Shown here: positions 31,001 to 36,235 of the stretch, piece after piece
Layout: the number at the start of each line of letters is the position of its first letter
Position numbering within the stretch: the first letter of the stretch is position 1
NCBI RefSeq assembly: GCF_000003605.2
Contig: NW_003149766.1
Coordinates: 433,646 to 473,065 of the forward strand
Direction: 5' to 3'
From: Saccoglossus kowalevskii
Taxonomy: Eukaryota > Hemichordata > Enteropneusta > Harrimaniidae
Length of the DNA: 39,420 nucleotides
The notes under the pieces: generated by a model
The model's database searches: none
Told to the model about the DNA's origin: nothing
What the model saw: the letters and a program-made list of their open reading frames with translations, nothing else
Made by a program: the position numbers and the translations under genes

Positions 31001-31781
31001 GTGCGTAAATAAATTTAACATACAAGACCAGTAATGAAACAAATACAGTTATTGGATTACAATAGAGAACTGGTAAACAAAAGACAAATAAAGGGGTGTC
31101 TAGCGAAACGATGGTATCCCATAACGCAATATGCAGTCCCAGGTATTGACAGTCTCCCAATTCCATTTCCCGAATCATTTCAACGAACGGGTGATATACT
31201 AATAATTCGCCCGATGACGCTTGTTAGAGGGGGGGGGGGGGGTTAAGTTAACGCCATTAAGAAAAGTTTGTACAATAACATCAAAACATTGTACAATCTG
31301 TGGTTGTCTAAAGTTGTAAGGTGATTCCATCTGTAGTAATGTTCATTACGTATTATGAATGTAGATGTTTAGGAGCATACAATCGGGATATCACCCACAC
31401 ACGGCGAGGTAGCATGAATGGTTCAAATAATGGGGCATGTACGCCTGGGCGTGTAGCGTTTCCATTAGCTATCGTGTACTACAAGTTACTGTAAATACAG
31501 TCAGAGTATTCGGTTACTAACAACACTTATCGATGCCTTACACATGGCAAAACCACCTGTTTATAACCAGGGAGTGGCCGCCACGGAACTTTCACCGGCA
31601 GTATCGCCACCGTCGATGTTTCGGGGCGTGGAGTCAGCATCGTCTCGCATGTCCGTCGTACAAGTAATTCAAATGAACGTAACCACACACTCACCGTGTT
31701 TAGACTGTTCAGAGGTAATGCTAAGAATACACGTGGTAAAAGTGCTGCTATAAAAATAAAATAGAACCCGGTGAACGCCAT
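904..31781 (-). CDS. ADAMTS-like secreted metalloprotease with TSP1 array (whole gene, 3' end outside window)
   Basis: Twenty-five exons were joined by GT-AG sites. Intron phases match at every junction and the joined frame is 1430 codons without a stop. Domain order is: signal peptide (about residues 1-21), prodomain ending at RGKR, reprolysin M12B catalytic domain, ADAMTS-type disintegrin-like/cysteine-rich module, then at least 14 TSP1-like units. The family consists of extracellular zinc endopeptidases that cut matrix proteins; TSP1 repeats usually bind matrix or glycosaminoglycans. The substrate cannot be inferred here. Canonical ADAMTS proteins have one central TSP1, a cysteine-rich domain and a spacer after the disintegrin-like module. 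Here the module leads straight into TSP1-like units and no spacer is seen. No terminal exon, stop or poly(A) signal was found at the left edge, so the C-terminus (possibly more TSP1 units or another domain) lies outside. Exon ends come from splice motifs and homology, not transcripts. Confidence 0.9.
1131..1477 (+). mobile_element. AGCTCCGCT family Helitron-like non-autonomous element, degenerate copy
   Basis: It begins near GCTTAGATAGCTCCGCTGAG and ends with a damaged hairpin TTAGCTACACTC..GTCGACTACAGAGCT. The middle shares units of the type GTATCAAAGCAATC..TTTTTAA..AAGTC..ACCAAAAATGAC with the fuller copy at 14425-14957. No coding capacity is visible. Ends are approximate. Confidence 0.6.
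1530..2200. repeat. Segmental duplicate carrying exon 24 (partner 3530-4140)
   Basis: Exon 24 and its flanks match exon 23 and its flanks: GTGCCATGAAGGAATC just downstream of the donor, CAGCTCCTGTCCATGCAAAG upstream, and further on ATAGCATTGGTTA and GGTTTTCAAAATTAGTGTGG. Intron parts carry many substitutions and small indels, while the exons are almost identical. Confidence 0.88.
1627..1812 (-). CDS. Exon 24: TSP1 unit 13 (beta subfamily)
   Basis: The 186-nt phase 0-0 exon is the near-twin of exon 23, starting CPVTCGSGTQTRTVNCINLT and ending YEFVTDQWDA. Splice sites match those of exon 23 (acceptor TTTTAG, donor GTAAGT). It is intact and in frame, so both copies are probably used. Confidence 0.94.
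2257..3236 (+). mobile_element. GTCCCCGTT family hairpin-ended element, copy 1
   Basis: It starts AACAAGCCATGCATGGCACA followed by GTCCCCGTTAG. It ends with the hairpin AGTCCCCGTTTTCGGAC-tgt-GTCCGAACGGGGACT and then A. Inside are several units of about 190 bp marked by TTTGGCCATTTTGAAT, ATGATGTATAATGAAT and ACCAAGTTTGAAC. A CA/CG-rich and GGAC-rich short repeat lies at 3139-3183. Open frames across it are not coding. Confidence 0.75.
3530..4140. repeat. Segmental duplicate carrying exon 23 (partner 1530-2200)
   Basis: This is the second copy of the duplicated block. The repeat element at 2257-3236 now lies between the two copies and may have inserted afterwards or taken part in the exchange. 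Confidence 0.88.
3606..3791 (-). CDS. Exon 23: TSP1 unit 12 (beta subfamily, near-identical to exon 24)
   Basis: The 186-nt phase 0-0 exon starts CPVTCGSGTQTRTVNCINLT and ends YEFVTGQWDA. It differs from exon 24 at three of 186 bases and two residues (NELVDN versus NELFDN, and VTGQ versus VTDQ). One sequon, NLT, is present. Donor GTAAGT. Confidence 0.94.
4827..5009 (-). CDS. Exon 22: TSP1 unit 11 (gamma subfamily)
   Basis: The 183-nt phase 0-0 exon starts CSVSCGGGSQTRIVYCRAVG and ends YQFITGSWND. It is a close paralogue of exon 25: both read LCTQQGLNKP and QSCGLGTCPNYQFI. Identity is uneven along the exon (see findings). Donor GTAAGA. Confidence 0.93.
5164..5550 (+). mobile_element. GTCCCCGTT family hairpin-ended element, copy 2
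   Basis: It starts AACAAGTCATTGTCAATGAC followed by ACGTCCCCGTTCCG. It ends AAGTCCCCGTTTTCGG and AACGGGGACTA. Only about two internal units are present, so this is the short form. TCATTGTCAATGA at the 5' end is itself palindromic. Confidence 0.78.
5668..5830. repeat. 26-bp tandem repeat in the intron between exons 21 and 22
   Basis: At least three units of CTACAATATGCCTACTGAYM plus AAATTG are regular (about 5752-5828), with more diverged units upstream to 5668. This intronic array stops about 50 bp from the donor of exon 21. Confidence 0.85.
5879..6064 (-). CDS. Exon 21: TSP1 unit 10 (beta subfamily)
   Basis: The 186-nt phase 0-0 exon starts CTATCGVGTQSRDVFCIRIP and ends LFEYFTGDYGT (tyrosine in place of the W-motif tryptophan). 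Its VDNS-[FV]-C-[VL]-N and CPxLPxC elements are shared with exons 23 and 24. Acceptor CTTTAG, donor GTAAGT. Confidence 0.92.
6065..7158. other. Intron between exons 20 and 21; nothing further recognised
   Basis: This is 1.1 kb of AT-rich sequence without a TSP1 core, hairpin element or long inverted repeat that I could see. Confidence 0.5.
7159..7353 (-). CDS. Exon 20: TSP1 unit 9 (alpha subfamily)
   Basis: The 195-nt phase 0-0 exon starts CSLSCNGGVQTRTVYCAVAG and ends YEYFAGNWGV. The first glycine after CSxxC is replaced by asparagine (CNGG instead of CGGG). All six cysteines remain. Donor GTAAGT. Confidence 0.93.
7408..8130. repeat. Diverged tandem array with AATTAGGTAATTAATATG units
   Basis: Units starting ATTATGCWAATTAGGTAATT recur at about 7602, 7731, 7837, 7971 and 8115 (period roughly 105-145 bp). 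Each contains an ACTAATCRGG..CTGCATAGTCC..TATGTACCAA-like core. At its left is GCAAGGGAGGATAGCTGTTA, which occurs again near 21862, so this is a dispersed repeat family. Confidence 0.7.
8150..8440 (+). repeat. Fragment related to the AGCTCCGCT family
   Basis: The stretch 8295-8410 resembles one internal unit of the element at 14425-14957 (TTCACTAAAATTAGAGATTT, AAGTCCACTGAAGG, CAAGTATCAAAGCAAGCAGA). Neither terminal hairpin is clear, although GTCGACTGCAACTGACGGC may be a decayed end. Confidence 0.45.
8484..8678 (-). CDS. Exon 19: TSP1 unit 8 (alpha subfamily)
   Basis: The 195-nt phase 0-0 exon starts CTVSCGGGTQSRTVYCAVAG and ends VYEFYTGDFGS. It lies only about 250 bp from exon 18, the shortest intron of the array, and is closest to exon 20 (AVAGTNG, GAQE-S-C, GLTKP, CNTQ-x-CQT). 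Donor GTAAGT. Confidence 0.93.
8925..9113 (-). CDS. Exon 18: TSP1 unit 7 (alpha subfamily)
   Basis: The 189-nt phase 0-0 exon starts CTVTCGGGTQTRFAYCAFVG and ends YEYFTTSFGS, in which the tryptophan of the W motif is replaced by phenylalanine. It retains GLTKPS and QSCNTEAC, which place it with exons 17, 19 and 20. Donor GTAAAT. Confidence 0.92.
9546..9907. mobile_element. hAT-like MITE, 362 bp, with flanking target duplication
   Basis: The left end CAGAGGTACATTACTTGGGG and the reverse complement of the right end CAGAGGTACATTATTTGGGG agree over about 29 bp with two mismatches. Weaker similarity continues inward (GGTGACATSATRCCAAGATC). GATGATAT flanks the left end (9538-9545) and also lies at 9907-9914 on the right, giving a 7-8 bp target duplication. 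The CAG..CTG ends and duplication length suggest the hAT superfamily. It has no transposase. Confidence 0.75.
10492..11293 (+). mobile_element. GTCCCCGTT family hairpin-ended element, copy 3
   Basis: It starts AACAAGTCATTGAAAATGAC with AATCCCCGTT and ends with hairpin AGTCCCCGTTTTCGGACTTC..GAACGGGGACTA. Internal units repeat GGCCATTTTGAATTGAATCG-type and GTATGATCTATGTACTAAAT-type segments. The longest minus-strand frame here (10802-11224) is a product of these repeats, not a gene. Confidence 0.78.
11478..11672 (-). CDS. Exon 17: TSP1 unit 6 (alpha subfamily)
   Basis: The 195-nt phase 0-0 exon starts CSLTCGGGTQSRTIYCAVAG and ends with EYRSLNWQP. It shares YCAVAGTNG, GL[VT]KPS and CNTQ with exons 19 and 20, showing descent by tandem exon duplication. 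Donor GTAAGA. Confidence 0.92.
11673..12269. other. Intron between exons 16 and 17
   Basis: AT-rich sequence with a poly-C run (about 12041-12052). Open frames near it have no splice-flanked or family support. Confidence 0.5.
12270..12461 (-). CDS. Exon 16: TSP1 unit 5
   Basis: The 192-nt phase 0-0 exon starts CSQTCGTGIQARSITCKR and ends FYEYYTTQWGT. It has the CSxTCG-x-G-x-[QR]-x-R-x-[IV]-x-C core and six cysteines. Donor GTAAGT, acceptor ATACAG. It belongs to none of the close exon subfamilies seen further downstream. Confidence 0.92.
12954..13145 (-). CDS. Exon 15: TSP1 unit 4
   Basis: The 192-nt phase 0-0 exon starts CSVSCGGGSRSRSVACFDNQ and ends YQYEYGTWGI, the W motif of the next unit. 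Six cysteines are spaced as in TSP1 domains. It is the first of the symmetrical exons that start exactly at CSxxCG. Acceptor TTATAG, donor GTAAGT. Confidence 0.92.
13248..13510 (+). mobile_element. GTCCCCGTT family, decayed copy 4
   Basis: It starts AACAAGCAATGAATGGCACA with GTCCCAGTTAG and ends near CATAAGTCCCTGTTTTCAGA. The right arm of the hairpin is lost. GGCCATTGGTTGGCCATTTT marks a leftover internal unit. Confidence 0.6.
14018..14240 (-). CDS. Exon 14: TSP1 unit 3 plus the start of unit 4
   Basis: The 223-nt exon encodes YLWEASAFGSCSATCGTN, QTRTVTCKDG, KPSDVQLCTNLPAC and then SRYAWIIGGFGE. It enters at phase 2 and leaves at phase 0. I chose the GTGAGT donor at 14017 over an upstream GTACGC: it is the better donor, its phase fits exon 15, and the added residues form the W motif that must precede CSVSCGGG in exon 15. 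This exon converts the phase-2 series into the phase-0 series. Confidence 0.86.
14425..14957 (+). mobile_element. AGCTCCGCT family Helitron-like non-autonomous element, fuller copy
   Basis: The 5' part contains GAGATAGCTCCGCTG. The 3' end is a strong hairpin, AAGCTCCGCT-cgac-aaa-gtcg-AGCGGAGCT around 14922-14955, followed by AA. Between them are two tandem units of roughly 170 bp (each with TATCAAAGCAATC, AACAAGAAGTC and TTCACCAAAATTAGAGAATT). The plan fits non-autonomous Helentron-type elements with internal tandem repeats, but that class is inferred. Confidence 0.6.
14958..16755. other. Remainder of the long intron between exons 13 and 14
   Basis: No exon was seen. There is a poly-T run near 16210-16224 and a poly-G run near 16618-16630. 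The stretch 16060-16160 is less AT-rich than its surroundings but has no recognisable product. Confidence 0.45.
16756..16929 (-). CDS. Exon 13: TSP1-like unit 2
   Basis: The 174-nt exon is phase 2-2 and encodes YQWLASDFSSSCTPNCGVNS, then HTRIVSCYD and KPSDTTPCTTC (last codon split). This is a TSP1 with one tryptophan, C-T-x-x-C-G, a basic R-x-V-S-C strand and a KPS-x-x-x-C ending, which recurs in later units. Acceptor TTACAG, donor GTATGT. Confidence 0.88.
17436..17651 (-). CDS. Exon 12: divergent TSP1-like unit 1
   Basis: The 216-nt exon is phase 2-2. It encodes FYESEWETCNPNAEQNPCIQ, then SRLVQCGELHNDG and QRCCCTTGSC. The E-W-x-x-C start, C-x-x-S-R-x-V-x-C middle and C-terminal cysteines fit a TSP1 plan, but the usual CSxxCG is replaced by a longer C-N-P..N-P-C. 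There are eight cysteines, three of them adjacent (CCC), so disulfide pairing must differ from a standard TSP1. It could also be the remnant of the central TSP1. Confidence 0.82.
18096..18303. mobile_element. MITE with TACTGTAAAATAC-type inverted ends
   Basis: The left end TACTATGAAATACTTTTCGC matches the reverse complement of the right end, TACTGTAAAATACTTTATTT then TCGC, and both continue into TGGAATTA. Total length is about 208 bp. The interior repeats TTTTCACTGA and has no coding capacity. Confidence 0.65.
18729..18799 (-). CDS. Exon 11: end of the disintegrin-like module
   Basis: The 71-nt exon encodes ACIRGWCMNLYSTRDCGEQA and CPAT. The CIRGWC element corresponds to the W-C-[IV]-x-G-x-C end of the ADAMTS module. 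In a canonical ADAMTS a central TSP1 with WSxWSxCSxxCG would begin here; this product instead continues into an atypical unit. It exits at phase 2. Confidence 0.9.
18886..18981 (-). CDS. Exon 10: disintegrin-like/cysteine-rich module, second part
   Basis: The 96-nt exon (32 codons, phase 0-0) encodes DICEELYCDY and PPLDGTSCGIHR. This matches the C-x-x-L-[WY]-C and A/L-D-G-T-x-C-G elements of the ADAMTS module. Acceptor is TTTAG, donor GTAAG. Confidence 0.93.
19102..19314. other. Assembly gap (213 N)
   Basis: This unresolved run lies in the intron between exons 9 and 10. Both neighbouring exons meet at phase 0 and encode adjacent parts of one domain, so a missing exon is not required. Confidence 0.99.
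19969..20131 (-). CDS. Exon 9: ADAMTS disintegrin-like/cysteine-rich module, first part
   Basis: The 163-nt exon encodes ASCLDNVPPS, then PLPGHYYDADYQCSAIWHD. The C-L-x-[DN]-x-P opening and the P-G-x-x-Y-D-A-x-x-Q-C core are diagnostic of the module that follows the catalytic domain in ADAMTS proteins. It exits at phase 0 (donor GTAAAC). The assembly gap lies in the intron that follows. Confidence 0.93.
20700..20834 (-). CDS. Exon 8: rest of the zinc motif and Met-turn
   Basis: The 135-nt exon continues the motif so that the joined product reads HEIAHTLGIYHDG, an exact fit to the metzincin consensus HExxHxxGxxH followed by D. GYIMSPTN supplies the Met-turn. WSRCSRNDIFNWLE matches the helix that ends ADAMTS catalytic domains (W-S-x-C-S-x-x-x-I-x-x-[FW]-L). 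All catalytic residues are present, so the protease is predicted to be active. The acceptor is TTTAAG and the donor GTGAGT. Confidence 0.95.
21216..21365 (-). CDS. Exon 7: catalytic domain, first half of the zinc motif
   Basis: The 150-nt exon encodes RNMGFGNQYDVTGNAMGIGS, then ACNPDKRCVIAEDHG and LVFTLAHEIAH. G-x-A-x-x-G-x-x-C with CxxxxxC and I-x-E-D is the usual ADAMTS stretch before the helix carrying HEIAH. HEIAH supplies the catalytic glutamate and two zinc-binding histidines. The exon ends inside the next codon (phase 2, donor GTATGT), so the third zinc histidine is on exon 8. Confidence 0.95.
21563..21747 (-). CDS. Exon 6: catalytic domain, middle strands
   Basis: The 185-nt exon encodes VYALFKDSTLGVDLKLNVKR, then RIRILEEAQEDL and RLDTDISILITG. 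These match reprolysin elements: V-x-x-L-[YF]-x-D with I-x-L-x-V-x-R, and the D-x-A/S-x-L-[IL]-T-x strand before the active-site region. Entry is phase 0 at an ACATAG acceptor and exit phase 2 at GTATAT. Confidence 0.9.
21862..21902. repeat. Short copy of the GCAAGGGAGG repeat end
   Basis: GCAAGGGAGGGTAGCTGATA followed by CAGGTTACAGGAAATAAA closely matches 7411-7450. The rest of the element is not recognisable here. Confidence 0.6.
22290..22562 (+). other. Open frame of 90 codons, function unknown
   Basis: This plus-strand frame lies inside the intron between exons 5 and 6. It has an ATG, no obvious low complexity, and residues such as KHKVNNKVSLLQIFLNKILL and GFYDVTWVNGRF. I recognise no family. 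It may be a fragment of a transposon or another gene, or chance. No splice sites or promoter support it. Confidence 0.2.
23091..23245 (-). CDS. Exon 5: furin site and start of catalytic domain
   Basis: The 155-nt exon encodes 51 complete codons plus the end of a split codon. It contains RGKR, a proprotein-convertase (furin-type) site that would release the prodomain, followed by KTKHLEVVIVADEILRR. The latter is the first strand of reprolysin domains (pattern: K-x-L-E-x-x-x-V-A-D). It ends YYILSTFNQ, where family members have a Y-x-L-x-x-x-N stretch. The donor is GTTGGC after CAG, weaker than the others in this gene, but phase 0 agrees with exon 6. Confidence 0.88.
23246..24043. other. Intron between exons 4 and 5; nothing recognised
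   Basis: Very AT-rich; 23550-23640 is enriched in short ATTACATGTA/AATAAAATACAT-like words. No exon is seen. Confidence 0.5.
24044..24251 (-). CDS. Exon 4: prodomain with acidic 10-residue repeat and cysteine-switch-like CGV
   Basis: The 208-nt exon encodes 69 residues. It begins SALVLTEDAHYFVQPI, the usual propeptide segment in which the chain contributes a strand. It then has three perfect copies of DDENSLKYEA, followed by HVMHKRSASQLVCGVEG. The CGV tripeptide late in the prodomain resembles the cysteine-switch position of ADAMTS proteins (inferred role: latency by zinc coordination). Entry is phase 0 and exit phase 1 at GTAAGA. Confidence 0.9.
24108..24203 (-). repeat. Coding tandem repeat, 30-bp unit, 3.2 perfect copies
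   Basis: Three identical 30-bp units lie at 24108-24137, 24138-24167 and 24168-24197, followed by the first 6 bases of a fourth. They sit inside exon 4, keep the frame, and encode DDENSLKYEA three times. Perfect identity, silent sites included, indicates very recent expansion or homogenisation. Length polymorphism between alleles is likely. Confidence 0.97.
24252..26403. other. Intron between exons 3 and 4; nothing recognised
   Basis: About 2.1 kb. Several plus-strand open frames (24680-24862, 25095-25394, 25333-25530) have no domain, and their composition is no different from the surroundings. A poly-C run is present near 26327. Confidence 0.45.
26404..26678 (-). CDS. Exon 3: reprolysin-family propeptide
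   Basis: The 275-nt exon encodes about 92 residues that match the ADAM/ADAMTS propeptide pattern. It contains FHLILEP followed by the CYYQG motif of that family (an F-x-L-x-L-type strand, then C-x-Y-Q-G). Two N-glycosylation sequons (NTS and NGS) are present. Entry is at phase 1 and exit at phase 0 at a GTAAGT donor. In this family the propeptide keeps the protease latent and assists folding in the secretory pathway. Confidence 0.9.
26733..27190. mobile_element. MITE of about 458 bp with long terminal inverted repeats
   Basis: The left end AGGGACAACGTCAAAAGATC followed by GATGTCGGATAAAAAACTTA matches the reverse complement of the right end AGGGACGACGTCAAAAGATC..GATGTCGGATAAAAAACTTA over about 55 bp with two or three mismatches. 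The interior contains no recognisable transposase. The target duplication is not clear. Confidence 0.82.
27600..27802. repeat. Pentanucleotide satellite, mosaic of GCGAC, GCAAC, GCAAA and GCAGA
   Basis: The array runs from GCGAC units into GCAAC, an interrupted middle, GCAAA, GCAGA, then back to GCGAC and GCAAC. Because 5 is prime to 3 and stops are absent from the units, long open frames appear on both strands (27555-28025 minus, 27589-27843 plus). They are artefacts. Confidence 0.95.
27803..29319. other. Remainder of intron between exons 2 and 3
   Basis: No exon or mobile element was recognised. A frame of 100 codons at 28700-29002 plus has no family match or splice support. Confidence 0.45.
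29320..29386 (-). CDS. Exon 2: start of prodomain
   Basis: This 67-nt exon (acceptor CTTACAG, donor GTAAGT) encodes DLYGVGIDGIPQQYAATVDQ and two more residues, entering at phase 0 and leaving at phase 1. It has no strong motif of its own. It is supported by good splice sites on both sides and by phase agreement with exons 1 and 3. Confidence 0.75.
29387..31694. other. Intron between exons 1 and 2
   Basis: It contains simple repeats at about 30067-30116 (TTA repeated, then TCTGA repeated four to five times) and a poly-G run at about 31228-31242. No further exon was identified. Confidence 0.5.
31695..31781 (-). CDS. Exon 1: start codon and signal peptide
   Basis: The exon begins at ATG and encodes 29 residues. 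These start MAFTGFYFIFIAALL, a hydrophobic core typical of a secretory signal peptide, with likely cleavage near residues 19-22 (after VFLA). It ends ACACG followed by the consensus donor GTGAGT and leaves phase 0. The start was chosen because it is the only nearby ATG giving a signal sequence in frame with the prodomain exons. A further non-coding 5' exon is possible but not visible. Confidence 0.8.
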
Positions 31782-33987
31782 GCCAGCTCAGTCCCAACGC
31801 AATGGCTGGTCACACAAATCCCAAGTAAAAAAGTTGAGGGGTACAAGGCCGTAGCTAAAATACTTTCACTCATTCATATTTAAATCACATTCTTACGGGA
31901 AGAGTCCACTCATCACAAAGGGGTGCGACAGTTGTTAATGACAGGAGGGTAAACAATGGATAGAAGTAAATGTGATTACATTTCGTTTCTACCCTGACGT
32001 TACTTAAAAGTATTAATGAAACACACACCCAGATAATCTTCTTTTTCAATGGTGTTTACTAAGTCACAGCTAAAACAACCATGGGCTACTGTCGACCAAC
32101 CCAACTGGTCATTTGAATACGTTCCTATTCTGCACCACGACCGTCGGTTGTAAAATGCGGACAAGCATGAATACACATACGTGCATATTAAGCCGTGTAC
32201 AGCAAAGTGTTCGTTAAAAACAAAGGCACACGTGTAGAATGACAATGATTGATTGTGCATTCTAAAATTGAGGCGGGACCGATTGTTTTGTTTTTTTCAC
32301 AATGAAACAGAAATCATTAATTTGACTTGTGTCCTGAATTCGGCGAAGGGCATTTATATTGCAGCTATAAAATCGGACAAACGATACCCTAAGGGAATAA
32401 AAATCACGCCTTTGCCACATTCTTTGTTGTCATCCCCATACCCTATAATAGTTAAAACCAAATATTCGGAGAGGTCGAAGGTAACTTGACTTTATAAATT
32501 GTGATTTTATTGGCTAAAACCACTTGCATATTTCACTTTATCCGCATAATTATTATACTAAAATCATTAAAGTTTTATAAAATAAAATGATTAGTACCCT
32601 TACAACCGCACTACATCGATTTTGATCCAATTTGAACGTGTATGCAGACAAGGATGTTTTTCGCATTTACTTCAAAACTATTTTCCCGATCTTAATCCTA
32701 AATGGCTTATAATTATGATTTTCACACGGGGATGAACATTCGTGAACCAAGGTGTGAATATATATTTATGCATGCAAATAATAATAAAAAACATGAGCAA
32801 ATTGGACAAAAAACAAAGTGCTATCTAACAACATATATATCGACATTTCCTTATATTTCTGATATGGTATAATCTAAGCTTTATGTTGTGGTTCGTACCA
32901 CTACTATATCGTCAGATTTTAATTTTACCAGTTCATGCTTTTATCAGTAAGATATATCCGCATTATTGACAATTTGATGTGCATATGCGTGATAGTTTCA
33001 AGAATTGTTAAACATATCACCCAGAATCTTATTGATTTATGCTTTATCACTTCTTAGACGAAATCAAGTGTATATAGCCTATTGTTGAGCTCATTTCCCT
33101 GACTCAACATTTATTCACAAACTGCTTCATAAATTACCATTCACGTGATCTGGTCTTAACTTTAAACCATATTGGATTTAAATTAATTGGATACTTTTTG
33201 AAATTATAATAGGAATCTCACATGTATGCACATATTTCGGTATATTTGAATAAAATCACACCCACGCACAATTATAGCCTGTTATGGCTCAGTGATAGTT
33301 ATTGCGCTAGTTATTGGCTAGCTCAATTCACACATCTCAAACACACAGTTGAATCTGGACATTTGTACTAAATATGCCTTAAGCATAACCTCTGAACACA
33401 CATCTTTTCTGGAGGTAATGTTTTTCTAAACGTCAATAATTTGCAATGTTATATATCAATGTTGTTCATGATTAACTGATTCTGATGACGATGTTTTAAG
33501 GTAGCGAAAAGGGTTTGGTGACGTTTTTGATTAAAGCATTCTCTGTCTATTGTCTCATTCAGAACCGTAATTTAGTGTATATATTTCAAAAGCCTGAGTA
33601 TAGAGGGACAAGTTCGCACAAGCTGGAGAGTCAGTGTTTACATAATTACCACGTGACCATAAACAATGGCAAACCTTGTGAAAATGACTAAGTCCGCGAT
33701 TGCGAGAGCACAATGTGGAATTTCCGGGTGAAATTTGTGCAAGGCATTATCTGTAATCAAGTCCATTGAAATGCGTCTCCGATAATCAAAAACCTATTCT
33801 TCCGATTTCTACGCAGGTTTGTTTTTTGTCCCCTAATTATTCCATATTTGGCACCTTTAACAGACTATTATTCTATGACAAAGCATTTTCTTAAAAAACC
33901 AAGACATATTTCGAACCATCATTATCTTTTGAACTATAACTGCGAGTTTAAATGTCCTAGTCCGAACCACTAACAATTATTTGTCCA
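31782..33987. other. 5' flank of the protease gene; no feature recognised
   Basis: This is where a promoter and 5' UTR would be expected. I cannot place a TATA box, initiator or enhancer with any confidence in this AT-rich sequence. No gene on either strand was recognised. Confidence 0.4.
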
Positions 33988-34740
33988 GCCTATGTGGCAT
34001 AATGGATAAGGCGTCGGTCTCCAAATGTAGCGAAGTAAACCGAAGATTGCGGGTAGAGCAAACCGATATGTAATAACCCGACCAAGTTTGGGTAATACTT
34101 GCTAACTACAGTATATATAAGCTGTTATGTAAATAATAATGAACCAGCGGCGTTTGTAACACGTGGTGTAAACGTGTACATGTGTTTCGAGCTCTGTTGT
34201 TACACTGAACTCAGTCTCTCTATTCATATTGGATAGAAATCATATTTATGACACGTGATAAGGTTAGAAAACCGACCATTGATATCAAATTCCTGGTAGA
34301 CCGAAGGACAAGACGTTGGCTTTTGAGCTTTGAATCGGGCACAGTCCCTCTATAGAGACTATGGTTAGGGGCTTGCGGCGTCTCGTATCATAACTTAAAA
34401 AGTTGGTATTTCTATAAATATAGAATGCCCGCAGGCAGAGCTATACTTAGAGTATGTTCGCATTGAAATAATTGGTCAGAAAACAAAGAGTTAGATCACG
34501 CGTTGTAGAATGTATGAAGCGCTGGGTATTCGTTCATGTGAAATCAAGCAAGTTATTGGGCGTCGTCGAGCTCTGTCTCAATCGGCCAATTGGTGGCGCC
34601 ATCCTTTCGTAGGTACAGTCCGCCACCAAGCGGAATAAACGAGAAATATCTCAAAATCATGCACGACCTGATGTGCGTCAAAATACTGTATGCTTAGTTT
34701 TTAACTGGGTTCTGTTTTCAGCTTTTAGTTTATTCGCTAC
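33988..34740 (+). mobile_element. tRNA-Arg-derived SINE, copy 1 (damaged)
   Basis: The head at 33988-34060 (GCCTATGTGGCATAATGGAT, AAGGCGTCGGTCTCC, ACCGAAGATTGCGGG) is tRNA-like with an intact A-box region and a truncated T arm. It continues with ACCGATATG and CAAGTTTGGGTAATACTTGC. The tail type GAAGCGCTGGGTATTCGT..TTGGTGGCGCCA..CCGCCACCAAG appears at 34516-34640, separated by about 380 bp that are absent from copy 4. It may be two partial copies. Confidence 0.6.
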
Positions 34741-35079
34741 TATTAAATATGGAATATGAATGAAAGCATGTAGTTTTTACACTGTGGGGTGCATTTTTTA
34801 ATACTGTATATTTCTAAATACACTGGATTACGATTTACCGTGAACTTGTTTCTTGTATCACACAGCTGGGTATTCGTTCGATGGAACAATGACATTTTCT
34901 AATACGCATGTGCAATGATTGTATTGATACGTACAAAATTCTCTGCACATGCGTAGTAGTGTTTTTTTAAACACTAACAAATATTATACAGTGTGTTAAT
35001 TCATAATCCATGCTGTGTCAAACAACGACATTACAAAATACATATTTTCGTCTATATTTAATGCAGGCCGAATATTGCG

Positions 35080-35420
35080 AACCGACGATTGCCAATTCGA
35101 GTCACGGTCCCGCCAAAGGTAGTTCACTTTTGCGATAACTGATTAGTTCAGGCCGATATGTGAAAACCAACTTTGGGTCATACTTGCTAATTATCGTATG
35201 TATGTTATAATATATACTGGGGGTGATTACTCGTCCATGTAAAGGCAAGCTATTTATTGACGTCCTGTATGTTGTGTTGCTCCAATCAGTCAATTGGTGG
35301 CGCCACGCTTTTGTATCTACAGTGCGCCACCAAGTAGAATAAACTAGAAATACCCCCAAATCATACACGAGCTGATATGCGTAAAAGTGTATAGTTTTTA
35401 GCTGGCTTTTGAATTGCATA
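35080..35420 (+). mobile_element. tRNA-Arg-derived SINE, copy 2 (5'-truncated)
   Basis: It begins inside the tRNA part (CGAACCGACGATTGCCAATTCGAGT), then has GTCCCGCCAAAGGTAGTTCAC, TTCAGGCCGATATGTG, AACTTTGGGTCATACTTGCT, and the hairpin tail TTGGTGGCGCCACGC..GTGCGCCACCAAG. The minus-strand frame over it is not a gene. Confidence 0.72.
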
Positions 35421-36235
35421 AACGTACATGAATGGGCCAGTCATCGCACACTCATAAACACATAAAATGGTCCAGGCTATCGACACATCAACAGTCTACT
35501 TGAAGCCAAGTACCAAGTACGTGTACGACGGAAAAATATATGTTTCGTTCCACGCTTGTCCTGGGAGTTGAATTTATATTGTATGCGGGACTGTTAAATA
35601 TGCAATATGGATGAAAATTTGTAGTTGTTAACACAAAAGCTACATTGTAATTTACGATAATCAATTTCGTTCTTAACATGCTGTATCCCACAAAGATATT
35701 GAAAAACAACAACATATATTTGTACTTATGGCACTGAGTGATTGACAGTGCGAAACGCAAATTAGTGACTGCGTTGTATCTTGTGATTTCTTACATTAAT
35801 GAGAGACGAGCAGTGGTGTTTGTGGCCATAACCCCTTGGACGTTTCAGTGTGTTGTTGAGAAGGTGGAGTTATTTTATGCCATGAAGTCGTAAAACAGGT
35901 GTAACTTTAACTGCTGAGTGGTCAGTGTTAACAGGTGGTGGAATAATTTGTGAATTGGGAAATTATGTCGATCTTGCCGAAGACTTCAAATTAAATTAAA
36001 GCAGACAGTGGTGTTTTCTTCACTTATTGCATATTTAATGCAGACAAGTAACACATCATAACAAGATGTAAGATATGCACATGTACACTTCCATAATCGT
36101 ATTCATTAATTAAAATACTGTACCAATTGATCACATACCCACGTGGTGAATGTTTTTTTTTTATATATACAACCTTTTCCCATCTTAAATAGTATCGTTA
36201 CCTCGATGTACCATCCTGTCTTGGAAACCCAGGAA

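Noticed and set aside
35102-35419. 105-codon minus-strand frame
   Set aside because: It overlaps a plus-strand SINE copy precisely; the same frame is broken in other copies.
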